This document shows, in pieces, positions 1 through 9,254 of a DNA stretch of 64,000 nucleotides (the first letter of the stretch is position 1; each line of letters begins with the position of its first letter). Location: the NCBI GenBank assembly GCA_045807125.1, contig JBJMHZ010000007.1, positions 1 through 64,000 of the forward strand, read 5' to 3'. The stretch is from JBJMHZ01 sp045807125 (GTDB taxonomy: Bacteria; Actinomycetota; Actinomycetes; JAWWOL01). The position numbers and the translations under genes were made by a program. The notes beneath the pieces are model-generated. The model was not told the origin of the DNA, made no database searches, and worked only from the letters and a program-made list of their open reading frames with translations.

Positions 1-1085
1 CCGGAGACGATGCCGATGTTGACGTACTTGTCCTTGCCGTCGGTCTGCACGACGAACGGGACGGAGTCGCGCTCGGCGGTCGCCGGCCTGTCGGTGCCGA
101 ACGTGCCCATGTCGTGGTGCACGGCGTAGTCGGTCATCGCGGCCTGGTCGGCGAAGCTGCCGTCCTGGTCGGTGTCGACCCACACGCTGTTGCTCGCGGT
201 GCTCCACAGCACGGCGAACAGGCCGCTGCTGCCGGCCGGGTTGCCGTCGCGGTTGAGGTCGTTGCCGAGCTCGCCGCCGAGGCGCGGGTCGCGCTCGTTC
301 AGCACCGCGAACCGGTACGTGCCGTCGGCCGGCACTGCGTAGGTGGTGCCGTCAGCGGTGAAGGTGCCGCCGCTGGCCGTCACCTGCCGGCTCATGTCGA
401 GCCACGTCGGGTCGTTGTCGTCGACCGGGTCGGTGTAGGTGATCCAGTCGGCCACCTTCGGCACGGTGTTGCCGGCCAGGTCCTTGGCGGTCTGGAGCTC
501 GGGCGTCAGGAGGTCGACGCCGGTGTCGAGGATGCCGATGCGCACCCCGCGGCCGTCGTACGTCGGGTGGCTCGCCACGAACTGCGGCGCGCCGATGTCC
601 TGCGTCGGCAGGTACGGGTTCTGGTCCGGCGTGCCGGCACCGGGCGCCGGCACGGCCTCCGGGTCGGTACCGGGGTCGGCGGCCGGGTCGTCCAGGGCGA
701 CGGTCTCGTCGAGGTTGGCGGTCTGGATGCCGGCGAGCTTGGACACCGCGTCGGCCTTGCCGATCGGGACGCGGGCCCGCAGGTAGCTGACGTCGTCGTC
801 GCGGTAGCGGACGGTGGCGCCGAGCGAGGCCAGGCCGCTCGCGACGGTGCTGCCCTGCCCCGGCTGGGCGGCGATCAGCATGGTGACGGTGGACGCGCCG
901 TCGGCGCGGGCGCCGGCGAGCAGCTCGCGGTCGTGCTTGGTGAGCTTGGCCGCCGTCTGGCCGCCCGCGGCGGCCGAGGCGGTGCTCGAAAGTGCCAGGG
1001 ACGTGGCCGAGGTGGTCAGCAGGCCCCCGAGCGCGACGAGGACGAGCGCCCTGCGCGTGCGCCGTCCTACGGAATGGTCGTGCAC
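1..1085 (-). CDS. S8 family (subtilisin-like) serine peptidase, secreted, 3' end outside window
   Basis: A secreted subtilase of which the first 361 codons are visible; the rest runs off the left edge. The GTG start at 1085 has an AGGAGG ribosome site 4 nt upstream. Residues 1-40 form a signal peptide: RR-rich n-region, then a hydrophobic stretch ending in ASAAA. An inhibitor-I9-like propeptide follows (about 45-130). The catalytic domain opens with the aspartate motif GILDTGVD (Asp187); the His and Ser motifs would lie off-window. Between Asp187 and the edge there is a long insertion (VADWITYTDP onward), as in large actinobacterial subtilases with a PA-like insert. Family assignment is firm; the substrate is unknown. 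No partner gene is visible. Confidence 0.88.
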   Translation of the reverse strand, partial: MHDHSVGRRTRRALVLVALGGLLTTSATSLALSSTASAAAGGQTAAKLTKHDRELLAGARADGASTVTMLIAAQPGQGSTVASGLASLGATVRYRDDDVSYLRARVPIGKADAVSKLAGIQTANLDETVALDDPAADPGTDPEAVPAPGAGTPDQNPYLPTQDIGAPQFVASHPTYDGRGVRIGILDTGVDLLTPELQTAKDLAGNTVPKVADWITYTDPVDDNDPTWLDMSRQVTASGGTFTADGTTYAVPADGTYRFAVLNERDPRLGGELGNDLNRDGNPAGSSGLFAVLWSTASNSVWVDTDQDGSFADQAAMTDYAVHHDMGTFGTDRPATAERDSVPFVVQTDGKDKYVNIGIVS

Positions 1086-1824
1086 TAATCCTCCTGTTGT
1101 CGGATTTCTGCTCGCACGTTCCGTGACGCGACCGGCCCCGTCAACGAGGAGCGGCCAAAGATAGTCATTTCGGACGGGGCGATCTGCCTCATTTCTTGAC
1201 TCTTCGTGACGAACCTTCTACGCACTGTCACGATCGTCGGGCGATTCAGTCCGGATCGTCCTGTTCATCGTCCCGGCGCGCTGGCGGTGCGTGACCGAGC
1301 CGAAGCGGTCGGTCGCCCGGCCACCGGCGGTGCGAGGACTCGCCGGCGCGCCGGGGTCGTCGAGCGCTGCGTCAACGGCCACCCTCATGACCAACCGCGG
1401 CCGCATCCTCCGGCGGCTCGACGCGCGGCCCGCCGGATGGTGCGTGCCGGTTCGCTGGTGGGGCCGGAGCGCCGTGCTCGCCGTCCGGGCAGGACTTCGG
1501 GTTCTTCGACGCACGGCGCACGCGGACCGCTACCTACCTGCAGTGGAGCGGCGACTTCGGCGCCGCGGCGTGTGGTCCCGCCCGGTCAACGAGCTCGGCA
1601 CCGGGCGGCTGGCTCGGCTGGTGCGGCACGACGACCGGCCACCGTGCCGATCCGGTCCGGTGCGGTGCGGTGCGCCTGCGACGGATGAAGCGGGATAGCC
1701 CGAACGGCCGCTGACAAGGCCGGTAGTTGGGCCACGCGGCCGTTCAAGGACCCAGCGGGACCTGCCGAGGTCAATGCCATCGCATCGCGGCGCAGAGGCG
1801 GTGCAGTCGGAAGGGACTTCGGCC
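1086..1824. other. Intergenic stretch without a supportable gene
   Basis: This 739-nt stretch separates the divergent subtilase and zinc-ribbon genes. The open frames inside it (for example 1206-1688 and 1291-1698) have arginine/proline-rich translations with no domain and no ribosome site. A TTGACT (1196-1201), 17-nt spacer, TACGCA (1219-1224) arrangement could be a rightward promoter, but no gene follows directly. The stretch 1490-1690 reads in one frame like a coherent peptide (QDFGFFDARR), so a decayed gene is possible but unproven. Confidence 0.5.
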
Positions 1825-2157
1825 GTGACCACGATCAAGGCTTCCTGCCCCACCTGTGGCGAGGTGGAGCTGACGTCGGACGACGTCGCGCTCATGGTGT
1901 GCAGCCAGGCGACGCTGTCGTACTACAGCTTCACCTGCCCTGGCTGCCTCGACGAGGTGCGCAAGCCGGCCGACGACCACGTGATCTCGCTGCTGATGTC
2001 CGGCGGGGTGAAGCCGACGGTCTGGGAGGTCCCCGCCGAGGCCCTCGAGCCCAAGCTCGGGCCGGCGCTGAGCTACGACGACCTGCTCGACTTCGCCCTG
2101 CAGCTCGGCAGCGCCGACCTGCTCTCCGCGCTGGCAGCGAGCCCTGCGCACCACTGA
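1825..2157 (+). CDS. Zinc-ribbon protein of unknown function
   Basis: A 110-aa cytosolic protein. Its N-terminus carries two CxxC pairs (CPTC near residue 8 and CPGC near residue 38), the spacing of a treble-clef or zinc-ribbon fold. The rest is acidic and probably helical. An upstream ATG at 1774 is in frame, but the GTG at 1825 is preferred: it has an AGGGA-like ribosome site, and the homologous-looking part begins MTTIKASCPTC. I recognise the type (small conserved actinobacterial zinc-ribbon proteins) but no function. A strong hairpin lies just behind the stop, so it is probably monocistronic. Confidence 0.7.
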   Translation: MTTIKASCPTCGEVELTSDDVALMVCSQATLSYYSFTCPGCLDEVRKPADDHVISLLMSGGVKPTVWEVPAEALEPKLGPALSYDDLLDFALQLGSADLLSALAASPAHH

Positions 2158-2178
2158 CGGGCACCACCCCCTCCGGTC

Positions 2179-2215
2179 ATCCGGCCCGGCTTCCCTTGTG
2201 GGAGCCGGGCCGGAT
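2179..2215 (+). terminator. Strong hairpin after the zinc-ribbon gene
   Basis: A perfect 13-bp inverted repeat (2179-2191 against 2203-2215, arm ATCCGGCCCGGCT) with an 11-nt loop begins 21 nt behind the stop at 2157. No T-run follows, which is common for actinobacterial terminators. Confidence 0.65.
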
Positions 2216-2258
2216 GGCGTTCCGGGCCGTCCGCTCCGGACCGGCTAGGGTGTGGCGC

Positions 2259-2435
2259 ATGTGGTGGCTCTGGCTGGTGCCCTCGCTGGTGGTGGCCGGC
2301 GCGCTGCTCGCGGTCGCGCTCACCGGGCTCGAGGCGTGGCGCGGCCTGGCGCGCTTCCGGCGGCTGGCGCGCGCCGTCGCTGCCGACGCCGAGCGCGCCG
2401 GGGAGATCGCGGGCTCGATCGGCCGCCGCGGCTGA
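2259..2435 (+). CDS. Small single-pass membrane protein
   Basis: A 58-aa protein beginning MWWLWLVPSL. It has one N-terminal membrane helix (about 3-24) and a basic and acidic cytosolic helix with the pattern LARFRRLARAV. A -10-like TAGGGT (2246-2251) sits exactly 7 nt before the ATG and no ribosome site is present, which suggests a leaderless transcript. It lies 45 nt upstream of tatA on the same strand. Similar short proteins occur beside tatA in other actinobacteria, but I cannot assign a function. Confidence 0.62.
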   Translation: MWWLWLVPSLVVAGALLAVALTGLEAWRGLARFRRLARAVAADAERAGEIAGSIGRRG

Positions 2436-2480
2436 GGCCGGTGCCTATAGTGGGAGGACCCCTCCGGAAGGTGGAGAGCC

Positions 2481-2750
2481 ATGGGCCTCGGCGCACCTGA
2501 GATCGTCATCATCGCGGTGGTCGCGATCCTGCTGTTCGGGGCGACGAAGCTGCCGGTCTTCGCCAAGTCGCTCGGCGAGTCGCTCCGCATCTTCAAGAAG
2601 GAGCTGAAGAGCTCCGGCGACGACGGGGACGAGCGGCGCGGCTCGCAGCTTCCCCCTGCGCTTCCTCCCGTGCTCGCCGACGGCGCCCGCCCTGCCGAGG
2701 CGCCGCGCGAGGTGGCCACCGAGCCGACGCAGCGGACGGAGTCCCGCTGA
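2481..2750 (+). CDS. tatA: Sec-independent protein translocase TatA
   Basis: TatA forms the pore-like oligomer of the twin-arginine system, which exports folded proteins. The 89-aa protein has the standard layout: a short periplasmic start, one membrane helix (about 6-19), the FG hinge (residues 19-20), an amphipathic helix (about 24-42, KLPVFAKSLGESLR) and a charged tail. Start ATG 2481 has a GGTGGAG ribosome site, and TATAGT (2446-2451) is a plausible -10. It is followed 55 nt later by tatC, the same order as in Mycobacterium (tatA-tatC-helY). No TatB-like gene is seen here. Confidence 0.95.
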   Translation: MGLGAPEIVIIAVVAILLFGATKLPVFAKSLGESLRIFKKELKSSGDDGDERRGSQLPPALPPVLADGARPAEAPREVATEPTQRTESR

Positions 2751-2805
2751 CCGGGCTCCACCTGACCCGCCGATCCGGCCACCGCGCACCGACGGGCTGA
2801 CCACC

Positions 2806-3729
2806 GTGGCGACGGCACCCTCCGGTCACTCGCCGCAGCCGGCCGGCGACGGCGCCCGCATGACGCTCGGCGAGCACCTGCGCGAGCTGCGGCGGCGGGT
2901 GATCAAGTCCGCGCTCGGGGTCGCCGCCGGCACGATCCTGTCGTTCGCCTTCTACGACCCGATCTTCAAGGTGCTGACGCACCCGTTCTGCAGCTTGCCC
3001 GAGAGCCGCCGCGGCATCGACGACGGCCACATCGACCAGACCTGCCACCTGTACTTCTTCCACCCGCTCGACGCGTTCGCGATCCGGCTGCGGGTCGGCA
3101 TCATCGTCGGCATCCTGATCTCGTCGCCGGTGTGGCTCTACCAGCTCTGGGCGTTCATCACGCCCGGGCTGAAGCGCAACGAGCGCCGGTGGGCGCTCAC
3201 CTTCGTCGGCGCGTCCAGCGCGCTGTTCGCCATCGGTGGCCTGCTCTGCTACCTCACGCTGCCGAAGGCGCTGTCGTTCCTGCTCGGCGCGGTCGGTGAC
3301 AACGCCCAGTCGGTGCTGGGCATCGACCAGTACCTCGGCTTCACCACCTCGATGCTGATCATCTTCGGCGCCTCGTTCGAGCTGCCGCTGGTGCTCGTCA
3401 TCCTCAACCTCACCGGGCTGCTGTCCGCGAAGCGGATGGCGAGCTGGCGACGGCCGGCGATCTTCCTGCTCTTCGTGTTCGCGGCCGTCATCACGCCGAG
3501 CCAGGACCCCATCACGATGACCGTGATGGGCGGCGGCCTCGCGATCCTGTACGAGGTGGCGGTCGTGATCGGCCGCGTGCACGACCGCCGCGCCGCGCAG
3601 CGGCGGGCCGAGATCTGGGCGGCGCTCGACTCCGACGACCCGGCGGCCGCGCTGCTCGCCCGCAAGGGCCGTACCGCGTCCGTCGACGGGGCCGTCGACG
3701 ACCCCGGCCGCGCGGTGCACCCGGCCTAG
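2806..3729 (+). CDS. tatC: Sec-independent protein translocase TatC
   Basis: TatC is the receptor that recognises twin-arginine signal peptides. The 307-aa product has the N-terminal signature MTLGEHLRELRRR, whose glutamates contact the signal peptide, six predicted membrane helices, and the conserved ASFELPLVL segment with its helix-4 glutamate. The GTG at 2806 is used; an ATG 18 codons in would also give a full core. The C-terminal tail of about 50 residues is charged and variable, as is usual in actinobacteria. It lies in the tatA-tatC-helY block. Confidence 0.95.
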   Translation: MATAPSGHSPQPAGDGARMTLGEHLRELRRRVIKSALGVAAGTILSFAFYDPIFKVLTHPFCSLPESRRGIDDGHIDQTCHLYFFHPLDAFAIRLRVGIIVGILISSPVWLYQLWAFITPGLKRNERRWALTFVGASSALFAIGGLLCYLTLPKALSFLLGAVGDNAQSVLGIDQYLGFTTSMLIIFGASFELPLVLVILNLTGLLSAKRMASWRRPAIFLLFVFAAVITPSQDPITMTVMGGGLAILYEVAVVIGRVHDRRAAQRRAEIWAALDSDDPAAALLARKGRTASVDGAVDDPGRAVHPA

Positions 3730-3802
3730 GCGTCCCGGCGCGAGCCGTTGCCACCCTTCGGTCAGGCCCAGGGTGCTGGGGGCCGGCAGCGGGCAGATCC
3801 CG

Positions 3803-3808
3803 TAGCGT
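3803..3808 (+). promoter_or_regulatory. -10 box giving a leaderless helY transcript
   Basis: TAGCGT lies 7 nt before the helY ATG (3816). A start point 7 nt downstream would fall on the start codon itself, and no ribosome site is present. Confidence 0.5.
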
Positions 3809-3815
3809 AGGCACC

Positions 3816-6557
3816 ATGAGCACGGCGGCGCAGCGGCCGGATCCCGTACCGGCCGCCCCGGACGGCTCCCCCGGCGGCCACCTGGCCGGGTTCGCCGCCG
3901 GCTACCCGTTCCCGCTCGACCCGTTCCAGCTGGCGGCCTGCCGCGCGGTCGAGGCCGGCGAGGGCGTGCTGGTGGCCGCGCCGACCGGGGCCGGCAAGAC
4001 CGTCGTCGGCGAGTTCGCCGTCCACCTCGCGCTCGCCACCGGGCGCAAGTGCTTCTACACGACGCCCATCAAGGCCCTTTCGAACCAGAAGTACAACGAC
4101 CTGGTCGCGAGGCACGGCGAGCGCTCGGTGGGACTGCTCACCGGCGACAACTCGATCAACGGCGACGCCAGCGTGGTCGTGATGACCACCGAGGTGCTGC
4201 GCAACATGCTCTACGCCGGGTCCGACGCGCTGCGCGGGCTCGGCTACGTCGTGATGGACGAGGTGCACTACCTCGCCGACCGCTTCCGCGGCGCGGTCTG
4301 GGAGGAGGTCATCATCCAGCTGCCGGAGTCGGTGGTGCTGGTGTCCCTCTCGGCGACGGTCTCCAACGCCGAGGAGTTCGCCGACTGGCTGCGCACCGTA
4401 CGGGGCCACACCCACGTGGTCATCGAGGAGCACCGCCCGGTGCCGCTCTGGCAGCACGTGATGGTCGGCACCCGCATGTACGACCTCTTCCTCGGCGAGG
4501 AGACCGTCGAGCACCCGGAGGAGGAGGGCTCGCAGGGCCGGCTGCGGGTCAACCCGGACCTGTCCCGCCTGGCGCGCGAGGAGTCCCGCTGGAGCCCGCA
4601 TCGCCCGGGCCGCGGCCGGCCGCGCGGGCGGCACCACGTGCCCAGCCGGGTCGAGGTCATCGAGGCGCTCGACGCCGAGGGGCTGCTGCCGGCCATCACG
4701 TTCATCTTCAGCCGGGCGGGGTGCGACGCCGCCGTGCTCCAGTGCGTGCGCGCCGGCCTGCGGCTCAACGCCCCGCCGGAGCGCGACCGGGTGCGCGCGC
4801 ACGTCGAGCGGCGGACCGCCGAGATCCCGCACGAGGACCTCGCCGTGCTGGGCTACTGGGAGTGGCTGGACGGCCTCGAGCGCGGCGTCGCGGCGCACCA
4901 CGCCGGGATGCTGCCGACGTTCAAGGAGGTGGTCGAGGAGCTGTTCGTCCAAGGGCTGGTCAAGGCCGTCTTCGCCACCGAGACGCTCGCGCTGGGCATC
5001 AACATGCCGGCCCGTACGGTGGTGCTCGAGCGGCTGACCAAGTGGAACGGCGAGGCGCACGTGGACGTCACGCCGGGGGAGTACACCCAGCTGACCGGCC
5101 GGGCCGGCCGGCGCGGCATCGACGTGGAGGGCCACGCGGTCGTCCTCTGGCAGCCGGGGCTCGACCCGACGGCGGTCGCCGGCCTCGCGTCGACGCGCAC
5201 GTACCCGCTGCGGTCCAGCTTCCGGCCCTCGTACAACATGGCCGTCAACCTCGTCCGCGCCCTCGGCCGGCCGACCGCGCGGGAGCTGCTGGAGTCGTCG
5301 TTCGCGCAGTTCCAGGCCGACCGGTCGGTGGTGGGGCTGGCCCGCCAGGTGCGGCGCAACGAGGAAGCGCTCGCCGGCTACCGCGAGGCGATGAGCTGCG
5401 ACCTCGGCGACTTCGAGCAGTACTTCGCGCTGCGCAGGCGGATCCGCGAGCGCGAGGCGAGCCTGTCCCGCGAGGGGGCCGCCGCGCGACGGGCAGCGGC
5501 CGCGGAGGCGATGGAGCGGCTGCGCATCGGCGACGTCATCCGGCTCTCCGGCGGCCGGCGCTCCGGCGTCGCGGTCGTGCTGGACCCCGGGGTGCGCGGC
5601 ATGGGCAGCGAGGGGCCGAAGCCGGTGGTGCTCACCATCGACCGGCAGGTGCGGCGGCTGTCGATCGTCGACTTCCCCGGCAGCGTCGACGTGCTCGCCA
5701 AGATGCGGGTGCCCCGCTCGTTCAACGCGCGCTCGCCGCAGTCGCGGCGCGACCTTGCGTCCAGCCTGCGCAACCTCGGCCTCGACGACCACGCGCCCGC
5801 GCGCCGGTCCCGGTCGGAGGCGGCCGACGACGAGCGGCTGGCCGAGCTGCGCCGCACGATGCGCGAGCACCCGTGCCACCGCTGCCCCGACCGCGAGGAG
5901 CATGCCAGGTGGGCCGAGCGCCTCGAGCGCCTGCGGCGCGACACCGAGGGGCTCCAGCGGCGCATCGCCGGGCGCACCAACACGATCGCCCGCACGTTCG
6001 ACCGGGTGTGCGGCGTGCTCGAGGAGCTCGGCTACCTCGAGGGCGACGCGGTGACCGGCGCGGGGAAGCAGCTCGCCGAGATCTACAGCGAGAGCGACCT
6101 GCTCGTGGTCGAGTGCCTGCGGTCGGGCTCGTGGGACCGGCTGACGCCGGCCGAGCTGGCCGCCTGCGTGTCGGCGCTGGTCTACGAGGCGCGGCAGGGC
6201 GACGACTACGCGCCGCGGCTCCCGGCCGGAGCCGCCCGCGGCGCGCTCGCCGACGGCGAGCAGCGCTGGACCGAGCTGCGCGAGGTCGAGGACCGCCACC
6301 GGCTGTCGTTCCTGCGCGCGCCGGACGCCGGCTTCGCGTGGCCGGCGTACCGGTGGGCGTCGGGGCACCGGCTCGACGCCGTGCTGTCCGACGCCGACCT
6401 GTCGGCCGGCGACTTCGTCCGCTGGACGAAGCAGCTCATCGACCTGCTGAGCCAGATCGCCGACGCCGCGCCGCCGGACCGGACGGTGCGCGCCACGGCG
6501 CAGGCGGCGCTGGAGGCGCTGCGCCGCGGCGTGGTCGCGTACTCCTCGGTCGGCTGA
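3816..6557 (+). CDS. helY: DEAD/DEAH-box (Ski2/Mtr4-type) helicase HelY
   Basis: A 913-aa superfamily-2 helicase. Walker A is PTGAGKT (Lys61), motif II is DEVH (148-151), motif III is SAT (about 179), and motif VI is QLTGRAGRRG (about 425). A long C-terminal part follows with the rRNA-processing-arch/DSHCT-type end (TPAELAACVSALVYEAR onward) known from Ski2/Mtr4 proteins. The role in RNA unwinding is inferred from the family; bacterial members are poorly characterised. It follows tatC by 86 nt with its own leaderless-type promoter. Length and neighbourhood match the mycobacterial helY next to tatAC. The reverse strand carries long open frames, which are GC shadows. Confidence 0.93.
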   Translation: MSTAAQRPDPVPAAPDGSPGGHLAGFAAGYPFPLDPFQLAACRAVEAGEGVLVAAPTGAGKTVVGEFAVHLALATGRKCFYTTPIKALSNQKYNDLVARHGERSVGLLTGDNSINGDASVVVMTTEVLRNMLYAGSDALRGLGYVVMDEVHYLADRFRGAVWEEVIIQLPESVVLVSLSATVSNAEEFADWLRTVRGHTHVVIEEHRPVPLWQHVMVGTRMYDLFLGEETVEHPEEEGSQGRLRVNPDLSRLAREESRWSPHRPGRGRPRGRHHVPSRVEVIEALDAEGLLPAITFIFSRAGCDAAVLQCVRAGLRLNAPPERDRVRAHVERRTAEIPHEDLAVLGYWEWLDGLERGVAAHHAGMLPTFKEVVEELFVQGLVKAVFATETLALGINMPARTVVLERLTKWNGEAHVDVTPGEYTQLTGRAGRRGIDVEGHAVVLWQPGLDPTAVAGLASTRTYPLRSSFRPSYNMAVNLVRALGRPTARELLESSFAQFQADRSVVGLARQVRRNEEALAGYREAMSCDLGDFEQYFALRRRIREREASLSREGAAARRAAAAEAMERLRIGDVIRLSGGRRSGVAVVLDPGVRGMGSEGPKPVVLTIDRQVRRLSIVDFPGSVDVLAKMRVPRSFNARSPQSRRDLASSLRNLGLDDHAPARRSRSEAADDERLAELRRTMREHPCHRCPDREEHARWAERLERLRRDTEGLQRRIAGRTNTIARTFDRVCGVLEELGYLEGDAVTGAGKQLAEIYSESDLLVVECLRSGSWDRLTPAELAACVSALVYEARQGDDYAPRLPAGAARGALADGEQRWTELREVEDRHRLSFLRAPDAGFAWPAYRWASGHRLDAVLSDADLSAGDFVRWTKQLIDLLSQIADAAPPDRTVRATAQAALEALRRGVVAYSSVG

Positions 6558-6578
6558 CCTGCGCTCGACCGGCCGTCG

Positions 6579-8258
6579 CTAGGCGGCGTCGGGGACGGCC
6601 GGCAGGCCCACCGGGCCGCGCTCCTGGCGCACGGCAGCCGCGTAGTCCGTGACCTGCCGCTTCGCCCACGTCTCGTCGCGGCCGAGCGCGTGGGCCAGGA
6701 TGCGCGCGGCCACGCGGGCCATCGGCAGCGCGGCGTCGCGGGCCCGCAACGACAGCCGGGTGCGCCTGGTGAGCACGTCCTCCAGCGTGGCGGCGCCCTC
6801 GCGGCGCACGGCGTGCACCACCTCGGCGACCAGGTGCGGCGCTGCGGGGGAGAGCACCGCGCCGGTCGCCGGCTCGGCCGCCACGATCGACAGGACGTCG
6901 GCGGCCTCCTCGCCGTGCTGGCGGACGAGCAGCTTGGCCGTCTCCTCGCCGACCCCGAGGGTCGCAGCGGCCGCGACGGTGTCGGCGACCACCTCGTCCA
7001 GCGGCCGGTTGCAGCCGAGGGCGATCTCGGGCGTGCGGGAGCGGGCTCGGCGGCCATCGCGCTCGACCAGCCGGTCGACGACGTCCTCGGCCATCCGCCG
7101 GTACGTGGTCAGCTTGCCGCCGGTGATGGTCAGCAACCCGGACGGGTCCTCGATCAGCAGGTGCCGCCTGGAGATGTCGCTCATCGCACCCGGCTCGCCG
7201 CCCTCGGCCGCCGGCCGCAGCAGCGGGCGCACCCCCACCCACGCACCGATCACGTCCTCCTCGCGCAGCCCGCGGTCGAAGACGGCGTTGCCGGCGGAGA
7301 GCACGTAGCCGAGGTCGTCCTCGGTGAGGGCGAGCTCGTCGAGCGGCCCGTCGTACGCCGTGTCGGTGGTGCCGAGGATCGTCTGCGGGCCCCACGCCAC
7401 GGCGAACATGGAGCGGCCGTCGCCCTGCCGGCTCGGCATGATGACGCTCGCGTCGTCGAGCGGCAGGCGCTCGTGGGGGACCACGACATGGACGCCCTTG
7501 CTGGGCCGGACTGCCGGCCGGCGAGCGGGGTCGGCCATGCCGAGCAGCCGGTCGGCCCAGGCGCCGGTCGCGTTGACGACGTGGCGGGCGCGCACCTCGT
7601 GCTGCTCACCGGTGATCCGGTCGCGAAGGCGGGCGCCGGCGACCCGTCCCGCCGGGTCGCGGAGCAGCCCGGTGGCCTCGCAGTAGGTGAGGGCGATTGC
7701 GCCGAACCGCCGGGCGGCGCGCACGACCGCGAGCACCAGCCGCGCGTCGTCGGTGGCGCTGTCGCCGTAGAGGTAGGCGTAGCGCAGGCCGCTGCGCTCC
7801 AGGGCCGGGGCGCGGGCGATCGCCTCGTCGGCGGTGAGGCGCTCGTGGCGGCGCACGCCGCGCATGCCGGCGAGCACGTCGTACGTCGTGAGCCCGACGC
7901 CGACGAGGCGGCGCCGCGCCGTGTCGGACCAGACGGGGTAGACGAAGTCCATCGGCCGGACGAGGTGGGGCGCGAGCCGCATCAGCAGCTGGCGCTCGAC
8001 CACGCCCTCGTGCACCAGGCCGAGCTCGTGGTTCTCCAGGTAGCGCAGCCCGCCATGGATCAGCTTGCTGGACTTGCTGCTCGTACCGCTCGCGAGATCG
8101 CCCATGTCGGCGACGGCCACCGACATGCCCCTGCTGGCCGCGTCGAGCGCCACGCCGGCGCCGGTGGCGCCCATCCCGACCACCAGCACGTCGAGCGGCG
8201 CCGCGGTCGCATCGGCGACGTCGGCGGCGCGGTGGGCAACGGAGAATGGTCGGCTCAC
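6579..8258 (-). CDS. glpD: Glycerol-3-phosphate dehydrogenase
   Basis: A membrane-associated FAD enzyme oxidising glycerol-3-phosphate to dihydroxyacetone phosphate and passing electrons to quinones. In the 559-aa protein the FAD-binding GxGxxG is VVGMGATGAG (residues 26-35), followed by SSKSSKLIHGGLRYLE, a GlpD signature. The C-terminal helical DAO_C domain covers about 400-540. GTG 8258 is chosen because the FAD fold begins about 22 residues later and the previous gene ends at 8269. It is probably cotranscribed with the upstream exonuclease gene (10-nt gap). No glycerol kinase or facilitator is nearby. Confidence 0.94.
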   Translation of the reverse strand: MSRPFSVAHRAADVADATAAPLDVLVVGMGATGAGVALDAASRGMSVAVADMGDLASGTSSKSSKLIHGGLRYLENHELGLVHEGVVERQLLMRLAPHLVRPMDFVYPVWSDTARRRLVGVGLTTYDVLAGMRGVRRHERLTADEAIARAPALERSGLRYAYLYGDSATDDARLVLAVVRAARRFGAIALTYCEATGLLRDPAGRVAGARLRDRITGEQHEVRARHVVNATGAWADRLLGMADPARRPAVRPSKGVHVVVPHERLPLDDASVIMPSRQGDGRSMFAVAWGPQTILGTTDTAYDGPLDELALTEDDLGYVLSAGNAVFDRGLREEDVIGAWVGVRPLLRPAAEGGEPGAMSDISRRHLLIEDPSGLLTITGGKLTTYRRMAEDVVDRLVERDGRRARSRTPEIALGCNRPLDEVVADTVAAAATLGVGEETAKLLVRQHGEEAADVLSIVAAEPATGAVLSPAAPHLVAEVVHAVRREGAATLEDVLTRRTRLSLRARDAALPMARVAARILAHALGRDETWAKRQVTDYAAAVRQERGPVGLPAVPDAA

Positions 8259-8268
8259 TGCCCGTTCA

Positions 8269-9192
8269 TCATCCCACCCCGACGGCGGCGAGGGCGGCGA
8301 GCAGGCGGGAGAGCGGCGAATCGAGGTTCCACCGGTCGGCCAGGGCGACCAGCGCCTCGGGGTCGCGCGGCGCGGCCGGCACCCGGTCGTCGTACGAGGG
8401 GACCGGCACGTCGCGCGCGACCCGCACGACCGGCACCGCGGCGACCAGGTAGTCGCGCGCCGCCACCAGCTTCGCCCGCACCGACGGCGACAGGCCGTCC
8501 ACCGCGCCGGAGTCGAGGGCGGCGAGCAACGACTCGGTATCGCCGTAGCGGTTGACGATCCCGGCCGCGGTCTTCTCGCCGACGCCGGCCACGCCGGGCA
8601 GGCCGTCGCTCGGGTCGCCGCGCAGCAGCGCGAAGTCGGCGTAGCACCGGCCGGGGATGCCGTAGCGGCGGGCGACCTCGGCCTCATCGACGATCTGCAT
8701 GTCCCGCAGGCCCTTGGCCGTGTAGAGCACCCGTACCGGCTTGTCGGCGTCCACCAGCTGGAACAGGTCGCGGTCGCCGGTGACCACGTCGACCGGCCCT
8801 TCGCAGGCGCAGGCCAGCGTGCCGATGACGTCGTCGGCCTCGTAGCCGGGCACCCCGACGACCGGGACGCCGACCGCGGCCAGCACCTGCTCGATCACGG
8901 GCACCTGTGGCGACAGCGCGTCCGGCACCTCCTCGCCGCCCTGCGGCGCGAGCCGGTGCGTCTTGTACGACGGCACCGCGGCGACCCGGAAGGCCGGCCG
9001 CCAGTCGGCGTCCATCGTGGCGACGAGCCGGCCGGGCCGGTACTTCTGGAGCAGGAAGGCCACCATGTCGATGAGCCCGCGCACCGCGTTGACCGGCGAG
9101 CCGTCGGCAGCCGTCATCGTCTCCGGGATGCCGTAGAACGCGCGGAAGTACAGCGACGGGGTGTCGAGAACGAGGAGGGTCGGAGTCGGCAC
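8269..9192 (-). CDS. 5'-3' exonuclease (PolA N-terminal domain type)
   Basis: A 307-aa stand-alone flap/5'-3' exonuclease, homologous to the N-terminal domain of DNA polymerase I. The metal-binding acidic residues are in LVLDTPSLYFRAFYG, YEADDVIGTL and TGDRDLFQLV; the helix-hairpin-helix segment is GVAGVGEKTA. Start GTG 9192 yields the family N-terminus MPTPTLLVLD; in-frame codons upstream encode only low-complexity sequence. AACGAT lies 6 nt before the GTG, so the transcript may be leaderless. It sits between helY and the M24 peptidase gene as in the mycobacterial Rv2092c-Rv2089c block, with glpD added in this genome. Confidence 0.9.
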   Translation of the reverse strand: MPTPTLLVLDTPSLYFRAFYGIPETMTAADGSPVNAVRGLIDMVAFLLQKYRPGRLVATMDADWRPAFRVAAVPSYKTHRLAPQGGEEVPDALSPQVPVIEQVLAAVGVPVVGVPGYEADDVIGTLACACEGPVDVVTGDRDLFQLVDADKPVRVLYTAKGLRDMQIVDEAEVARRYGIPGRCYADFALLRGDPSDGLPGVAGVGEKTAAGIVNRYGDTESLLAALDSGAVDGLSPSVRAKLVAARDYLVAAVPVVRVARDVPVPSYDDRVPAAPRDPEALVALADRWNLDSPLSRLLAALAAVGVG

Positions 9193-9254
9193 GGGTCGAT
9201 CGTTGCACGGCAGGCCGGCAGGAGGTGGGGTACCGGCAGGAGGAAGCTGGTGCC

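Noticed and set aside
1206..1698. Two overlapping plus-strand open frames between the subtilase and the zinc-ribbon gene
   Set aside because: No ribosome site, no recognisable fold and arginine-rich products. A third frame gives a short plausible peptide, but it is too brief to call a gene or pseudogene.
3762..6368. 868-codon open frame on the minus strand opposite helY
   Set aside because: Its Arg/Pro/Ala/His-rich translation has no domain, and it is a mirror of the high-GC helY reading frame, which carries all helicase motifs.
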